DNA of 64,000 bases from Streptomyces sp. NBC_00459 (GTDB taxonomy: Bacteria; Actinomycetota; Actinomycetes; Streptomycetales; Streptomycetaceae): NCBI RefSeq assembly GCF_036013955.1, contig NZ_CP107903.1, positions 7,378,001 through 7,442,000 on the forward strand, written 5' to 3'. Of this stretch, positions 23,149-31,507 are shown piece after piece. Under the pieces are notes generated by a model, which was not told the origin of the DNA, did not search any database, and saw nothing but the letters and a program-made list of their open reading frames with translations. A program made the position numbers and the translations under genes. Position 1 is the stretch's first letter; every line of letters begins with the position of its first letter.

Positions 23149-24477
23149 ATGCAGGCAGAACCGAAGAAATCGCTGGCGGGGCAGGAGTACGAGGTCGAGG
23201 TCGGTCCTGTCGCCCATGGCGGCCACTGTGTCGCCCGTACGGACGACGGCCAGGTGCTCTTCGTCCGGCACACGCTGCCCGGTGAGCGCGTCGTGGCCAG
23301 GGTGACCGAGGGAGAGGAAGGCGCGCGGTTCCTGCGCGCCGACGCGGTGGAGGTGCTGACGGCGTCCAAGGACCGGGTCGAGGCCCCCTGTCCGTACGCC
23401 GGCCCCGGCCGCTGCGGCGGCTGCGACTGGCAGCACGCCAAGCCGGGCGCCCAGCGCCGCCTCAAGGGCGAGGTCATCACCGAACAGCTGCAGCGGCTCG
23501 CCGGCCTGACCCCGGAGGAGGCCGGCTGGGACGGCACGGTGATGCCGGCCGAGGGCGACAAGCTGCCGCCCGGCGAAGTCCCCCAGTGGCGTACGAGGGT
23601 TCAGTACGCGGTGGACGCGGACGGCAACGCCGGGCTGCGGCGGCACCGTTCGCACGAGGTCGAGCCGATCGAGCACTGCATGATCGCGGCGCCGGGCGTC
23701 AGCGAGCTGGGCATCGAGGAGCGTGACTGGTCCGGCATGGAGTCCGTCGACGTGATCGCCGCGACCGGATCGCAGGACCGCATGGTCATCCTGGAGCCGA
23801 AGCCGGGCGCCCGTCTGCCCCTGGTCGAGCTCGACAAGCCCGTCTCCGTCATGCGGGTAGAGGAGCACGACGGCGGCATCCACCGCGTCCACGGCCGCGC
23901 CTTCGTCCGCGAGCGCGCCGACGGCCGTACGCACCGGGTCGGCAGCGGCGGCTTCTGGCAGGTCCACCCGGCGGCGGCGGACGTGCTGACGAAGGCGGTC
24001 ATGCAGGGCCTGCTCCCGCGCAAGGGAGACATGGCCCTCGACCTCTACTGTGGCGTCGGCCTCTTCGCGGGCGCCCTCGCCGACCGGATCGGCGACAAGG
24101 GCGCGGTCCTCGGCATCGAGTCGGGCAAGCGCGCGGTCGAGGACGCCCGGCACAACCTCGCCGCCTTCGAACGCGTACGCATCGAACAGGGCAAGGTCGA
24201 GGCGGTTCTGCCGCGCACGGGCATCACCGAGGTGGATCTGATCGTCCTGGACCCGCCGCGGGCGGGGGCCGGCCGGAAGACGGTCGAGCAGTTGGTGAAA
24301 CTGGGGGCGCGGAAGATCGCGTATGTGGCTTGCGACCCGGCGGCGCTGGCCCGGGACCTGGGGTACTTCCGGGACGGGGGGTATCGGGTGCGGACGCTGC
24401 GGGCCTTCGATCTGTTTCCGATGACTCATCATGTGGAGTGCGTGGCGATTCTTGAGCCTGTCGCCAAGGGCGCCTGA
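23149..24477 (+). CDS. TRAM-domain class I SAM-dependent RNA m5U methyltransferase (RumA/TrmA-like)
   Basis: This 442-residue enzyme has an N-terminal TRAM RNA-binding domain (about 8-68, VGPVAHGGHCVAR). A [4Fe-4S] set follows: Cys81, Cys89, Cys92 and Cys177, as in RlmD/RumA. The catalytic domain carries LDLYCGVGLFAGALAD (SAM), LDPPRAG near 368, and the nucleophile Cys395 in VACDPAALARDL. Members methylate uridine-5 in 23S rRNA or tRNA. The exact site cannot be told; Rv2689c is the counterpart next to Rv2690c. TAGACT at 23090 is a possible -10, giving a leader of about 50 nt; GGAG lies 11 nt from the ATG. Confidence 0.92.
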   Translation: MQAEPKKSLAGQEYEVEVGPVAHGGHCVARTDDGQVLFVRHTLPGERVVARVTEGEEGARFLRADAVEVLTASKDRVEAPCPYAGPGRCGGCDWQHAKPGAQRRLKGEVITEQLQRLAGLTPEEAGWDGTVMPAEGDKLPPGEVPQWRTRVQYAVDADGNAGLRRHRSHEVEPIEHCMIAAPGVSELGIEERDWSGMESVDVIAATGSQDRMVILEPKPGARLPLVELDKPVSVMRVEEHDGGIHRVHGRAFVRERADGRTHRVGSGGFWQVHPAAADVLTKAVMQGLLPRKGDMALDLYCGVGLFAGALADRIGDKGAVLGIESGKRAVEDARHNLAAFERVRIEQGKVEAVLPRTGITEVDLIVLDPPRAGAGRKTVEQLVKLGARKIAYVACDPAALARDLGYFRDGGYRVRTLRAFDLFPMTHHVECVAILEPVAKGA

Positions 24478-24653
24478 GCCGCAGGTTCTGGCCGTGCGGA
24501 TGAGGTGCGCCGTGGGCCTGAGGCGGAGGGTGCACGGGCGGTGACGGTATGCTTACCTGCTGGCCCGATCCCCGTCGTGCTGTCGTAGAAGGTGTCGGAG
24601 GAGGGGAGAGGGCGTCGGTCGGGTCGAGTGCGGGGTCCAGGGGAGGAGAGGGA

Positions 24654-25607
24654 ATGCGGCAGGCGGGTGTGCTCGATGTCGGGTGCCACAGTGCTCTGCT
24701 GACGGTGGTCAGGCGCCGTCCGGGTGCGGTGCTGGAGCCGGTGTTCTCCCGCAAGGTTCGGCTGAGTCTGCACGAGACCCTCGATCGCAAGGGGCGTCTG
24801 GACAAGGCCGGTATGAAGAGTGTCGAGCGGGCCGTGGCCGAGGCCGTCGCCGCCGATCCGCGTCCGCGTGGACCGGAAGTCTTCGCGTTCGCGACCTCCG
24901 TCATCCGGGACGCGCCCAACCGTGACGAGGTCATCGCGCGAGTGGCACGCGCCACCGGTACCCGGCTGCGCGTGCTGACCGGCGAGGAGGAGGCGCGGTT
25001 GGCCTACGTGGCGGCGCGCCAGTGGGCCGGACCGGCGGCCGGGCAGTTGCTGGTCCTGGACATCGGCGGTGGCACCCTGGAGATCGCCGCCGGCACCGGA
25101 GACCAACCCCGCGTCGTTCACTCGCTCCCGCTGGGCGCCCGCAGGATCACCCGGGACTGGCTTCCCGGCGGCACAGTGCCGTCCCGACGTTGCCTGACGG
25201 AGGTGCTGCAGCATCTCCGCAGGTCCCTGGAAGCCGTCCCCGGCCTGCCGCAGGCCGAGCCGGGAGGGCGGGTGCTGGCCTCCTCCAAGACCTTCGAGCA
25301 ACTCGCCCGGCTCGCCGCCGCCCAGAGCAGGACACCGCGCACAAGACGGCGGTTGACGTTGCCCCAGCTGCGCAGGGCAGCCTCCCTGTTGGCCGACGCG
25401 TCTCCGTCCCACCGGGCGAAGCTGCCTGGCATCTCCCGGCACCGCGCCGAGCAGTCGCTGGCCGGAGCCCTGATCGCGCAGTCCCTCATGGAAGCCTGCG
25501 GGGCCAAGAGCGTCGAGATCTGCCCCTGGTCCACCCGGGAAGGGCTGTTGCTCGAACACCTCGGCGTGGCTCCCACCCCGGTCGGCCGGCCCCGCCTCGC
25601 CGGCTGA
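24654..25607 (+). CDS. Ppx/GppA phosphatase family protein
   Basis: This 317-residue protein belongs to the ASKHA-fold exopolyphosphatase/pppGpp phosphatase family. It starts GVLDVGCHSALLTVV (phosphate 1 loop, here DVGCHS instead of the usual DxGSNS). VFAFATSVIRDAPN (A-T-[SA]-x-x-R-x-A-x-N), LTGEEEARLAY and LVLDIGGGTLEIA (phosphate 2 loop) follow. Actinobacteria have two short Ppx paralogues, one with polyphosphatase activity. Which this is cannot be told. GGGAGGAGAGGGA precedes the ATG. An upstream TATGCT near 24546 may be its -10. Its stop lies inside a hairpin terminator. Confidence 0.9.
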   Translation: MRQAGVLDVGCHSALLTVVRRRPGAVLEPVFSRKVRLSLHETLDRKGRLDKAGMKSVERAVAEAVAADPRPRGPEVFAFATSVIRDAPNRDEVIARVARATGTRLRVLTGEEEARLAYVAARQWAGPAAGQLLVLDIGGGTLEIAAGTGDQPRVVHSLPLGARRITRDWLPGGTVPSRRCLTEVLQHLRRSLEAVPGLPQAEPGGRVLASSKTFEQLARLAAAQSRTPRTRRRLTLPQLRRAASLLADASPSHRAKLPGISRHRAEQSLAGALIAQSLMEACGAKSVEICPWSTREGLLLEHLGVAPTPVGRPRLAG

Positions 25608-25636
25608 GCCGGGCGGACCTGGTCTGCCGGGCTCAG
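25604..25636 (+). terminator. Hairpin overlapping the Ppx/GppA stop codon
   Basis: CTGAGCCGGGCGGACC (25604-25619) pairs with GGTCTGCCGGGCTCAG (25621-25636) with one mismatch and one G-U pair. The left arm contains the TGA stop. A GTTCGGGGA direct repeat follows. There is no T-tract. Confidence 0.6.
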
Positions 25637-25749
25637 CGGGTTCGGGGAGTTCGGGGAGTTCGGCGGTCGGTCCAGTGAGGTGGTGCTCGACTCCCGTGAG
25701 GGGAAGGGCTTCGGCCGTCAAGGGCGTCCGAACTGCTGGTCCGCGGAGT

Positions 25750-26709
25750 TCACCCGACGCTCGCTCTGTACTCGCTCGGGCTGACGCCGTGCTCCCTTTT
25801 GAACGCGGCGCTGAGAGCGAAGGCGTTCGAGAAGCCGACGTGGGTCGCCACCGCGGCGAGCGTGGCGTCGGGCTTGCGCAGGAGGTCGGCGGCCAGGGCG
25901 AGGCGGCGTTCCCTCAGATAGGTCATGGGCGGTTGTCCGACGAGGGCCGTGAAGCGGCGGGCCAGGTTGGCCCGGGACACACCGGTCTTCGCCGCCAGGG
26001 CCGGCAGGGTCCACGGGTGGGCGGGGTCGCTCTGCAGCATCCGTAGGACGGGGCCGACGACGGGGTCGCTGTGCGCCCGGTACCAGGCGGGGACCTGGGC
26101 GCCGGGGCGGGTGAACCAGGCACGCAGGGCCGTGATGAGCATCAGGTCCAGTGTCCGGTCCAGGAGGACCTGCTGACCGGGCTCCTCGCGGGTGATCTCC
26201 TCGAACACTGCCCAACCGACCGGGCAGACACCCACGTGCGCCTCGACGACGGCCAGGGGCGGCAGCGCGGCGAGCAGCCGGTCCGGGGTACCGCTGTCCA
26301 CGGTGTACACAGCGTTCAACAGCAGCGTGCCGTCAGCGACTTCCGTGTCCCGGGGGTCGACGCCCGGGACACGGGGGCCGGCCAGTTCGTCGCCCTGCGG
26401 GGTCGTGCGGCGGCCCCCGCGATGGACCACCACATCCGGTTCGGTGTCCAGGGCGTCCGCGATCACGTACGGTGCGCCGCCGCACAGTACGGCGACATCC
26501 CCGGGGCCGATCCGGACCGGGTCGCCGTCTTGAGGAGTGATCCAGGCGGCGCCGTGCACGAGGACGGCGAGGGCCAGCGGCGAGCCGTCCTCGAAGCGTG
26601 TCGCCCAGGAGCCGCTCAGGGCGGACTGATCGAAGACGGCGCCACTGGTCCGTACCCCGTTCAGGAGGTCCGTCAGCGGATCCGTGCTGGTCAGTCCCAT
26701 GGGATCCAT
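25750..26709 (-). CDS. AraC-family regulator with N-terminal cupin
   Basis: This 319-residue regulator has an N-terminal cupin domain (about 1-190) with LVHGAAWITPQDGDPVRIGPGD and VLCGGAPYVIAD, of the AraC type often paired with a divergent NAD(P)H-dependent reductase. Two helix-turn-helix motifs follow at about 215-315: WTLPALAAKTGVSRANLARRF and LAAVATHVGFSNAFALSAAFKREHG, ending PSEYR. The ATG at 26709 has no ribosome site, but TACCCT (reverse of 26717-26722) sits seven bases upstream, so it may be leaderless. ATG 26700 is an alternative. It most probably controls the divergent oxidoreductase, 82 bp away. Confidence 0.9.
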   Translation of the reverse strand: MDPMGLTSTDPLTDLLNGVRTSGAVFDQSALSGSWATRFEDGSPLALAVLVHGAAWITPQDGDPVRIGPGDVAVLCGGAPYVIADALDTEPDVVVHRGGRRTTPQGDELAGPRVPGVDPRDTEVADGTLLLNAVYTVDSGTPDRLLAALPPLAVVEAHVGVCPVGWAVFEEITREEPGQQVLLDRTLDLMLITALRAWFTRPGAQVPAWYRAHSDPVVGPVLRMLQSDPAHPWTLPALAAKTGVSRANLARRFTALVGQPPMTYLRERRLALAADLLRKPDATLAAVATHVGFSNAFALSAAFKREHGVSPSEYRASVG

Positions 26710-26791
26710 GCCGGTCAGGGTAGACGAACGCATATGGACATGAGTCCGCACAGCATGGCCCGGCCGGTCGGCGGCTGGTTCTGTTGAGGTC

Positions 26792-27631
26792 ATGAGCGAC
26801 GAGATGATCCTGGTGACAGGGGCCACGGGCAAGACCGGCCGCAGGGTGGCGCGGCTGCTTCAGAAGCGGGGTGTGACGGTTCGCGCGGCGTCCCGTTCCG
26901 GCACGCCGTCCTTCGACTGGACGGACCGCTCCACCTGGGAGCCGGCCCTGCGGGGCGTGACGGGGGTGTACCTGGTGCACCCGGGGCTGGGCAGCCCGCA
27001 GGCCGCGGAGGACATCGCCGCGTTCGTGCGGCGGGCCGCGGCCGCCGGAGCCCGGCACATGGTGTTGCTGTCGACGCCCTCCGATGCCTGGGGTCCTGCT
27101 CAGGAGCATGTCCTGGCCGCGGAGCGGGCGTTGGAGCACGCGGGCGCGGAGTGGACGGTGCTGCGGGTGCGGTGGTTCTTCCAGAACTTCAGCGAGGACT
27201 TCTTGCTCGACCCCGTGTTGAGCGGCGAGCTCAGGTTGCCGACAGGGGACGGCAAGGAGGCGTTCATCGACGCAGAGGACATCGCCGAGGTGGCGGTCGC
27301 CGCCCTCACGGAGGCGGGACACGCAGGATGGCACTACGAGCTCAGTGGTCCCCGGCTGATGACATTCGGGGAGACGATCGCGGAGATCGCCCGGGCCACC
27401 GGCCGCGACCTCCGCTATGTGCCGTTGACGCCGGAGGCGTACGTGGACGAGCAGCGGGCACAGGGTGTGCCCGAGGAGTGGGTGCAGTTGACGGTCGGCA
27501 TGTACGACTACGTCCGCTCAGGCGGCCTGGCCTCGGTCGGCGACGGTGTCCAGCGGGCTCTGGGCCGGGCTCCCCGTGACTTCTCCGAGTACGCCGACGC
27601 CGCCGCCCGGCAAGGCGTCTGGAACATCTGA
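26792..27631 (+). CDS. NmrA-type NAD(P)-binding oxidoreductase
   Basis: This 279-residue atypical short-chain reductase opens MILVTGATGKTGRRVARLL (G-x-x-G-x-x-G, residues 5-23). VRAASRSG follows, then a sheet typical of NmrA/YtfG proteins, LRVRWFFQNFSEDFL, and FIDAEDIAEVAVAALTE. There is no YxxxK catalytic pair, so it may be a quinone reductase or a redox-sensing protein rather than a classical dehydrogenase. The ATG follows TTGAGGTC. It is divergent from the AraC regulator, its likely controller. Confidence 0.88.
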   Translation: MSDEMILVTGATGKTGRRVARLLQKRGVTVRAASRSGTPSFDWTDRSTWEPALRGVTGVYLVHPGLGSPQAAEDIAAFVRRAAAAGARHMVLLSTPSDAWGPAQEHVLAAERALEHAGAEWTVLRVRWFFQNFSEDFLLDPVLSGELRLPTGDGKEAFIDAEDIAEVAVAALTEAGHAGWHYELSGPRLMTFGETIAEIARATGRDLRYVPLTPEAYVDEQRAQGVPEEWVQLTVGMYDYVRSGGLASVGDGVQRALGRAPRDFSEYADAAARQGVWNI

Positions 27632-27705
27632 ACCGTTTCGTTCTCCGCGCCGACACCGGCCGCCGCCCGGTCCCCGCAGGGACCGGGCGGACGGTTCTAC
27701 TCTCG

Positions 27706-29097
27706 TCAGCGCGCCCCCGGCCCCGTCAGGAACTCCGCGAGTGTGCGGGTCAGGGTGTTGTGGGCCGGGGCCGCGAAGAGCGGGTCGAGGTGGTTCATAC
27801 CGGTGTCGGTCTCGTATGCGGCGTACGGGATACGGGAGCCGGTCACTACCCTGCGCGCCGCCTCCTCGATCGTGCCCTTGGCGTAGCTCGTCCCGAAGGC
27901 GTACAGGGGTACGTCGAGACGGTCGGCGTGGTGCAGGCGCAGGCCCAGGGAGCGGGCGAGCGCCGAGTCGGTGTAGGCGTCCGTGACGTCCAGGTCGACG
28001 GAGAGCCGGGCCGGCCAGTACCACTCCCACACGGCTGGCACCGGACCGGCGTACGCCGCCGCGACCCGGCCTATCGGTGTGATGCCGGCGTCGACCCAGC
28101 CGCGTACGTCCCCGCTGTCGGCGAGGTGTCCGGAGTGCACGGTGATGGCGTTCGGCCAGCCGAAGCCCGCGTCCACGAAGAAGCCCAGCAGGCCCGCGTT
28201 GGTGACGGTGTACGGCAGGCGCAGGGCGTCGGGCAGGCGGGGCTGGAGGACCGAGGGGCCGTCGGGGTCGTGGAGCGCGTAGTGACCGGCGAGCTGGTAC
28301 CAGATCTGGGTGCTCTCAGCGCGGCTGCCAAGGCCCACGCCGCTCAGGGTCAGGTCGAAGACCGCCCCGGCGTCGATGGCCGCCAGCCGCTCCCGTACCT
28401 CCTCCGGCGAGTCGTGGACCGGGTCGCCCGTCCCGTCGAAGGCCCCGAGCACCCCGCCGTCGACGGCCACCAGCCCGGCGAGGTCCCGGTATCCGGGGCA
28501 GCCGTCGAAGTCCCAGGCCGCGTACGCCAGCGCGGTCGTCGCACCCCACGAGTGCCCGCCGAGCACCACGCGCCGGCCACCGCGCCCCGCCGACCGGACG
28601 ACGGCCCGGAGATCGGCGAGCATCAGGGGCAGGCCCCAGTGCGCGGCGAAGGGGGAGGCGGCCGGGTCCTGGGTGCGGTAGTGGCCGTCGAGGTAGTGGG
28701 CGAGGGGGTCCGGGCCCGCGAATCCCGACCGGTCGGCGAGGTTCTCCTCCCGCCGGTCGAGGGCCCACACCTGCAACCCGGGCACGGCCGCGACCAGGTC
28801 ACGGGCCAGCAGCCGGAAGTCGTTCGCGGCCCCGAACATGCCGGGCACCAGCACGAGGACGGTCGCCGCCGTGTCGGGCCCGACCTTGAGGACATGCACC
28901 CGGTCCGTCCCGGTGGGCCCGCCGCCGGCGCCCACGGCCACCGGCACGTACGGCTCCGGGCGGCGGGCGGCTTGTCCGGTGGCGCCCGGTGTGCGTCGTG
29001 CGGCCAGTGCGGATCCGGCCCCCGTGCCGGACGCGGCCAGCGCCACACCGCCGATCATTCCACCCAGCACCGAACGGCGCGGCAGACGGCTCGTCAT
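27706..29097 (-). CDS. Tat-exported alpha/beta hydrolase
   Basis: This 463-residue protein begins with a twin-arginine signal (RLPRRSVLGGMIGGVALAAS, cleavage after ALA near residue 32). The hydrolase core has VLVLVPGMFGAANDF (oxyanion region), GGHSWGATTALAYA with the nucleophile Ser, and a late GMNHLDPLF carrying the likely catalytic His. The acid is unclear. The substrate is unknown; the fold and size recall secreted lipase/esterase-like proteins. GGAGG lies eight bases before the ATG. It follows the epimerase gene on the same strand after 215 bp in which nothing else was seen. Confidence 0.85.
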   Translation of the reverse strand: MTSRLPRRSVLGGMIGGVALAASGTGAGSALAARRTPGATGQAARRPEPYVPVAVGAGGGPTGTDRVHVLKVGPDTAATVLVLVPGMFGAANDFRLLARDLVAAVPGLQVWALDRREENLADRSGFAGPDPLAHYLDGHYRTQDPAASPFAAHWGLPLMLADLRAVVRSAGRGGRRVVLGGHSWGATTALAYAAWDFDGCPGYRDLAGLVAVDGGVLGAFDGTGDPVHDSPEEVRERLAAIDAGAVFDLTLSGVGLGSRAESTQIWYQLAGHYALHDPDGPSVLQPRLPDALRLPYTVTNAGLLGFFVDAGFGWPNAITVHSGHLADSGDVRGWVDAGITPIGRVAAAYAGPVPAVWEWYWPARLSVDLDVTDAYTDSALARSLGLRLHHADRLDVPLYAFGTSYAKGTIEEAARRVVTGSRIPYAAYETDTGMNHLDPLFAAPAHNTLTRTLAEFLTGPGAR

Positions 29098-29312
29098 CTC
29101 ACGTACCTCCAGGGAGAGTTGATCGAGACCAGCTTCCCTCTCGCCCTCGACGGCCCGTGCACCAGGGGGCACTTGGGCGACTGCTCGGCGGGCCTGTCTC
29201 CCGCTGCCCCTTAGGCCCCGTGTCCGACGCGCGGGTCGTCATGAGCGGCTTCGGTGCCCCGCCCAGGTGCGCCGATCGGGACCGGCGGGCTCACTCGCCC
29301 GCCCTCGGCCGG

Positions 29313-30308
29313 TCACCGACCCGCCGACCTCATGGCCGACAACCGGGCCCGGGCGCCGCCCGTCCCCGCCCTGTCGCGCACCCGGCGCACGAGGTCGGTG
29401 GCGGCCTCGGGCCACTCGGCGTGTTCGAAGGTGAAGCCCGCGTCGAGCAGCCGGCCCGGGACGACACGGCGGCTCTTCAGCAGGAGTTCGGTGTCCGAGC
29501 GGAGCGCGAACGCGCCCAGTTCCGCCATCCACCGCGTCGCGGGCAGGCCCACCGGAACGCCCCACGCGTCCCGCAGCGCGTGCATGAACGCGCGCTGCGG
29601 GACGGGGTGGGGAGCGGCGAGGTTCACCGGTCCGGCGAGGTCGTCCCGGTCGGCCAGGAACTCGACGGCGCGTACGAAGTCGTGGTCGTGGATCCAGGAC
29701 ACGTACTGCGCGCCGCCCGCGACCGGGCCGCCGAGGCCGAGCCGGGCCAGCCGGAGCAGGACGTCGAGGACACCGTCGCGGTCCGGGCTCATCACCATGG
29801 CGGTCCGCAGGGCGACCTTGCGTGTGGCGGGCGTCGCCGCCTGGTCCTGGGCCCTCTCCCAGGCCCTGGCGATGTCGACGCTGTAGGCCCAGTAGTCCGG
29901 TACGCCGGGTTCGGCGCCGCCGATGACGCCGGTCGCCTCGTCGTTCGGGGCGTCGAAGCGGTGGGCGTACACGGTGGCGGTGCTCATCTGGAGCCAGAGC
30001 CGGGGAGGCCGCGCGGCGCCCGCGATCGCCTCGCCGACGACCCGGGCGGAGTGCACCCGCGAGTCCATCATGGCCCGCAGATTGGCGGGCGTGTAGCGGC
30101 AGCTGACGCTGCGGCCCGCCAGGTTGATCACGACGTCGCTGCCGTCGACCGCCTCGGCCCAGGCGCCCAGGGTCTCGCCGTCCCAGCCGATCTCACGGTC
30201 GCCCGTCGGGCGCCGGGTCAGGACGGTGACGTCGTGACCCGCAGCGGTGAGAGCACGGTTCAGGATGCCACCCACCTGACCGGTTCCACCGGGTATGACT
30301 ACCTTCAC
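29313..30308 (-). CDS. TIGR01777-type NAD-dependent epimerase/dehydratase (DUF1731)
   Basis: This 331-residue protein has an extended-SDR Rossmann start VVIPGGTGQVGGILNRAL, VINLAGRSVSCRYT, and SRVHSARVVGEAI. The central LQMSTATVYAHRFD contains the family Y-A-H. A C-terminal DUF1731 domain (about 280-325) holds the P-x-R-LLDAGFTFEHAEW motif. The family (YfcH/SulA-like) is linked to cell-division inhibitor homologues and is of uncertain function. GTG at 30308 has GAGGGGGAGCC upstream. Transcription starts from a clear promoter overlapped by a 16-bp palindrome, so a repressor controls it. Confidence 0.88.
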   Translation of the reverse strand: MKVVIPGGTGQVGGILNRALTAAGHDVTVLTRRPTGDREIGWDGETLGAWAEAVDGSDVVINLAGRSVSCRYTPANLRAMMDSRVHSARVVGEAIAGAARPPRLWLQMSTATVYAHRFDAPNDEATGVIGGAEPGVPDYWAYSVDIARAWERAQDQAATPATRKVALRTAMVMSPDRDGVLDVLLRLARLGLGGPVAGGAQYVSWIHDHDFVRAVEFLADRDDLAGPVNLAAPHPVPQRAFMHALRDAWGVPVGLPATRWMAELGAFALRSDTELLLKSRRVVPGRLLDAGFTFEHAEWPEAATDLVRRVRDRAGTGGARARLSAMRSAGR

Positions 30309-30342
30309 GGCTCCCCCTCAGGACTTGGAACGTGTTGGAGCG

Positions 30343-30372
30343 AGAGTAGCCCAATTATTTGAACGCGTTCAA
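30343..30372 (-). promoter_or_regulatory. Promoter of the epimerase gene
   Basis: Reverse strand: TTGAAC (complement of 30367-30372), an 18-bp spacer, then TACTCT (complement of 30343-30348). This matches the vegetative Streptomyces consensus well. The -35 lies inside the palindrome at 30358-30373. Confidence 0.65.
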
Positions 30373-30373
30373 A
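30358..30373. promoter_or_regulatory. 16-bp perfect palindrome TTTGAACGCGTTCAAA (operator)
   Basis: This fully symmetric AT-flanked site covers the -35 hexamer of the epimerase promoter and so is a classical repressor position. Its style (TTGAAC-GCG-TTCAA) suits TetR-family regulators. A degenerate relative (TTGGAACGTGTTGG) lies downstream at 30325-30338. No TetR gene is adjacent. Confidence 0.7.
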
Positions 30374-30624
30374 ACATGTCCGGGAAGCTTGTCGGTGGTG
30401 CTGACAGGAACTGTGGGTTCGATCTGAGTGTGCGGGCCTGCGTTCGGCGGAGAAGCGTTCCGCGTCAGCCTTCTGGACTGGGAGTTCACGGGTCGGACGG
30501 GCTGTCCGTCGAGTGTCCGGGGGAACCTCGCCGACCGGCCGGGGGTACCCCGCCGAACGGTTGATCGGTACTTTGCGTACCTGCCAGTGACGTTCGAGCC
30601 CCGGATGGGAGGATGAGGGCCGCC
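30374..30624. other. Intergenic region upstream of the Met/His-rich membrane gene, 251 bp
   Basis: Together with the epimerase promoter this makes a 316-bp divergent gap. It contains GGGGGAACC near 30520, which resembles the GGAAC -35 of ECF sigma factors, but no matching -10 (CGTT/GTC) could be fixed at 16-18 nt. No RNA or gene was seen. Confidence 0.35.
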
Positions 30625-31278
30625 ATGACAGCCGGGTGGGGTGCGCGCACGCTACGGGCCGCGGTCTTCGCCGCCGTCTGCGTGCTGCTCGCCGCCCTCG
30701 GTCACGCGCTGATGTCCGGCTCCACCGTCGCCTGGTGGACGCTGGCCGCCGGGGCCCTGGTCACGGGCGGCGCGGGCTGGTGCCTGACCGGCCGCGAGCG
30801 CGGACTGCCCCTGGTCGTCGGCGTGGTGGTCGTCGCCCAGGGCGCGCTCCACTCGGCGTTCTCGTACACCCGGAGCACGGGCACGGGTTCCGCCGGTATG
30901 CCGATGGACTCCATGGACATGGGCCATACCGGCAGCGGCATGGGCATGGACATGGGTGCGGGCGTGGGTCACGCGGCCCACGGCGGCCACGGCATGGACG
31001 TCCTGTCGTCCTCGTACGGCATGCTCGCCGCACACACGCTCGCCGCACTGCTGTGCGGTCTGTGGCTGGCGCACGGCGAACGGGCCGCGTTCCGCATCCT
31101 GCGGGCGGTGGCCGGCCGGCTGGCAGCTCCGCTGCGGCTGGCGCTCGCGCGGCCCGTGACGCCGGACCGCCCCCGGCCGTGCCCGCGGCGCAGTGGCTCG
31201 GACCGGGCGCCGCGGCTGCTCCCGCTCGTCCACGCGATCACTTCTCGGGGCCCGCCGACGGGGATCGCTGTCGTCTGA
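30625..31278 (+). CDS. Met/His-rich membrane protein (possible copper handling)
   Basis: This 217-residue protein starts at ATG 30625 (GAGGG five bases upstream; ATG 30613 is possible but sits directly on the GGGAGG). Four membrane segments lie at about 10-30, 33-50, 60-80 and 130-155. Between segments 3 and 4 is a loop of about 45 residues full of methionine, histidine and aspartate (PMDSMDMGHTGSGMGMDMG, then GHAAHGGHGMD), the composition of copper-binding loops in periplasmic copper proteins. The C-terminal third is Arg/Pro-rich and looks disordered. Function is unknown. An ECF sigma gene follows after 229 bp, which makes a metal-stress link plausible. Confidence 0.8.
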   Translation: MTAGWGARTLRAAVFAAVCVLLAALGHALMSGSTVAWWTLAAGALVTGGAGWCLTGRERGLPLVVGVVVVAQGALHSAFSYTRSTGTGSAGMPMDSMDMGHTGSGMGMDMGAGVGHAAHGGHGMDVLSSSYGMLAAHTLAALLCGLWLAHGERAAFRILRAVAGRLAAPLRLALARPVTPDRPRPCPRRSGSDRAPRLLPLVHAITSRGPPTGIAVV

Positions 31279-31507
31279 GACAGCCGGTTCCCCGGGGCCG
31301 CTCCAGTTGCGCCGACACACTCCGCGTCGGCCTCCGCAGGCGCCTCGGGCCTCGGCCGTACCCACTTGCGTGGACGGCCGTCCTCCCTCTCCCGGTAGCG
31401 GCGTGCGCCCATCCTGCGCGCATCGCATCGCTCCTGCGTCGCGCTGCCCCGCAACGCGTCGCGCGGGCCGCCGCGCCGGATTCCGGATGATCCGAGAAGG
31501 ACACCAG

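Noticed and set aside
31193..31507. N-terminal extension of the ECF sigma factor by 105 codons
   Set aside because: The extension is Arg/Pro-rich, overlaps the end of the membrane gene, and the GTG at 31508 has the ribosome site.
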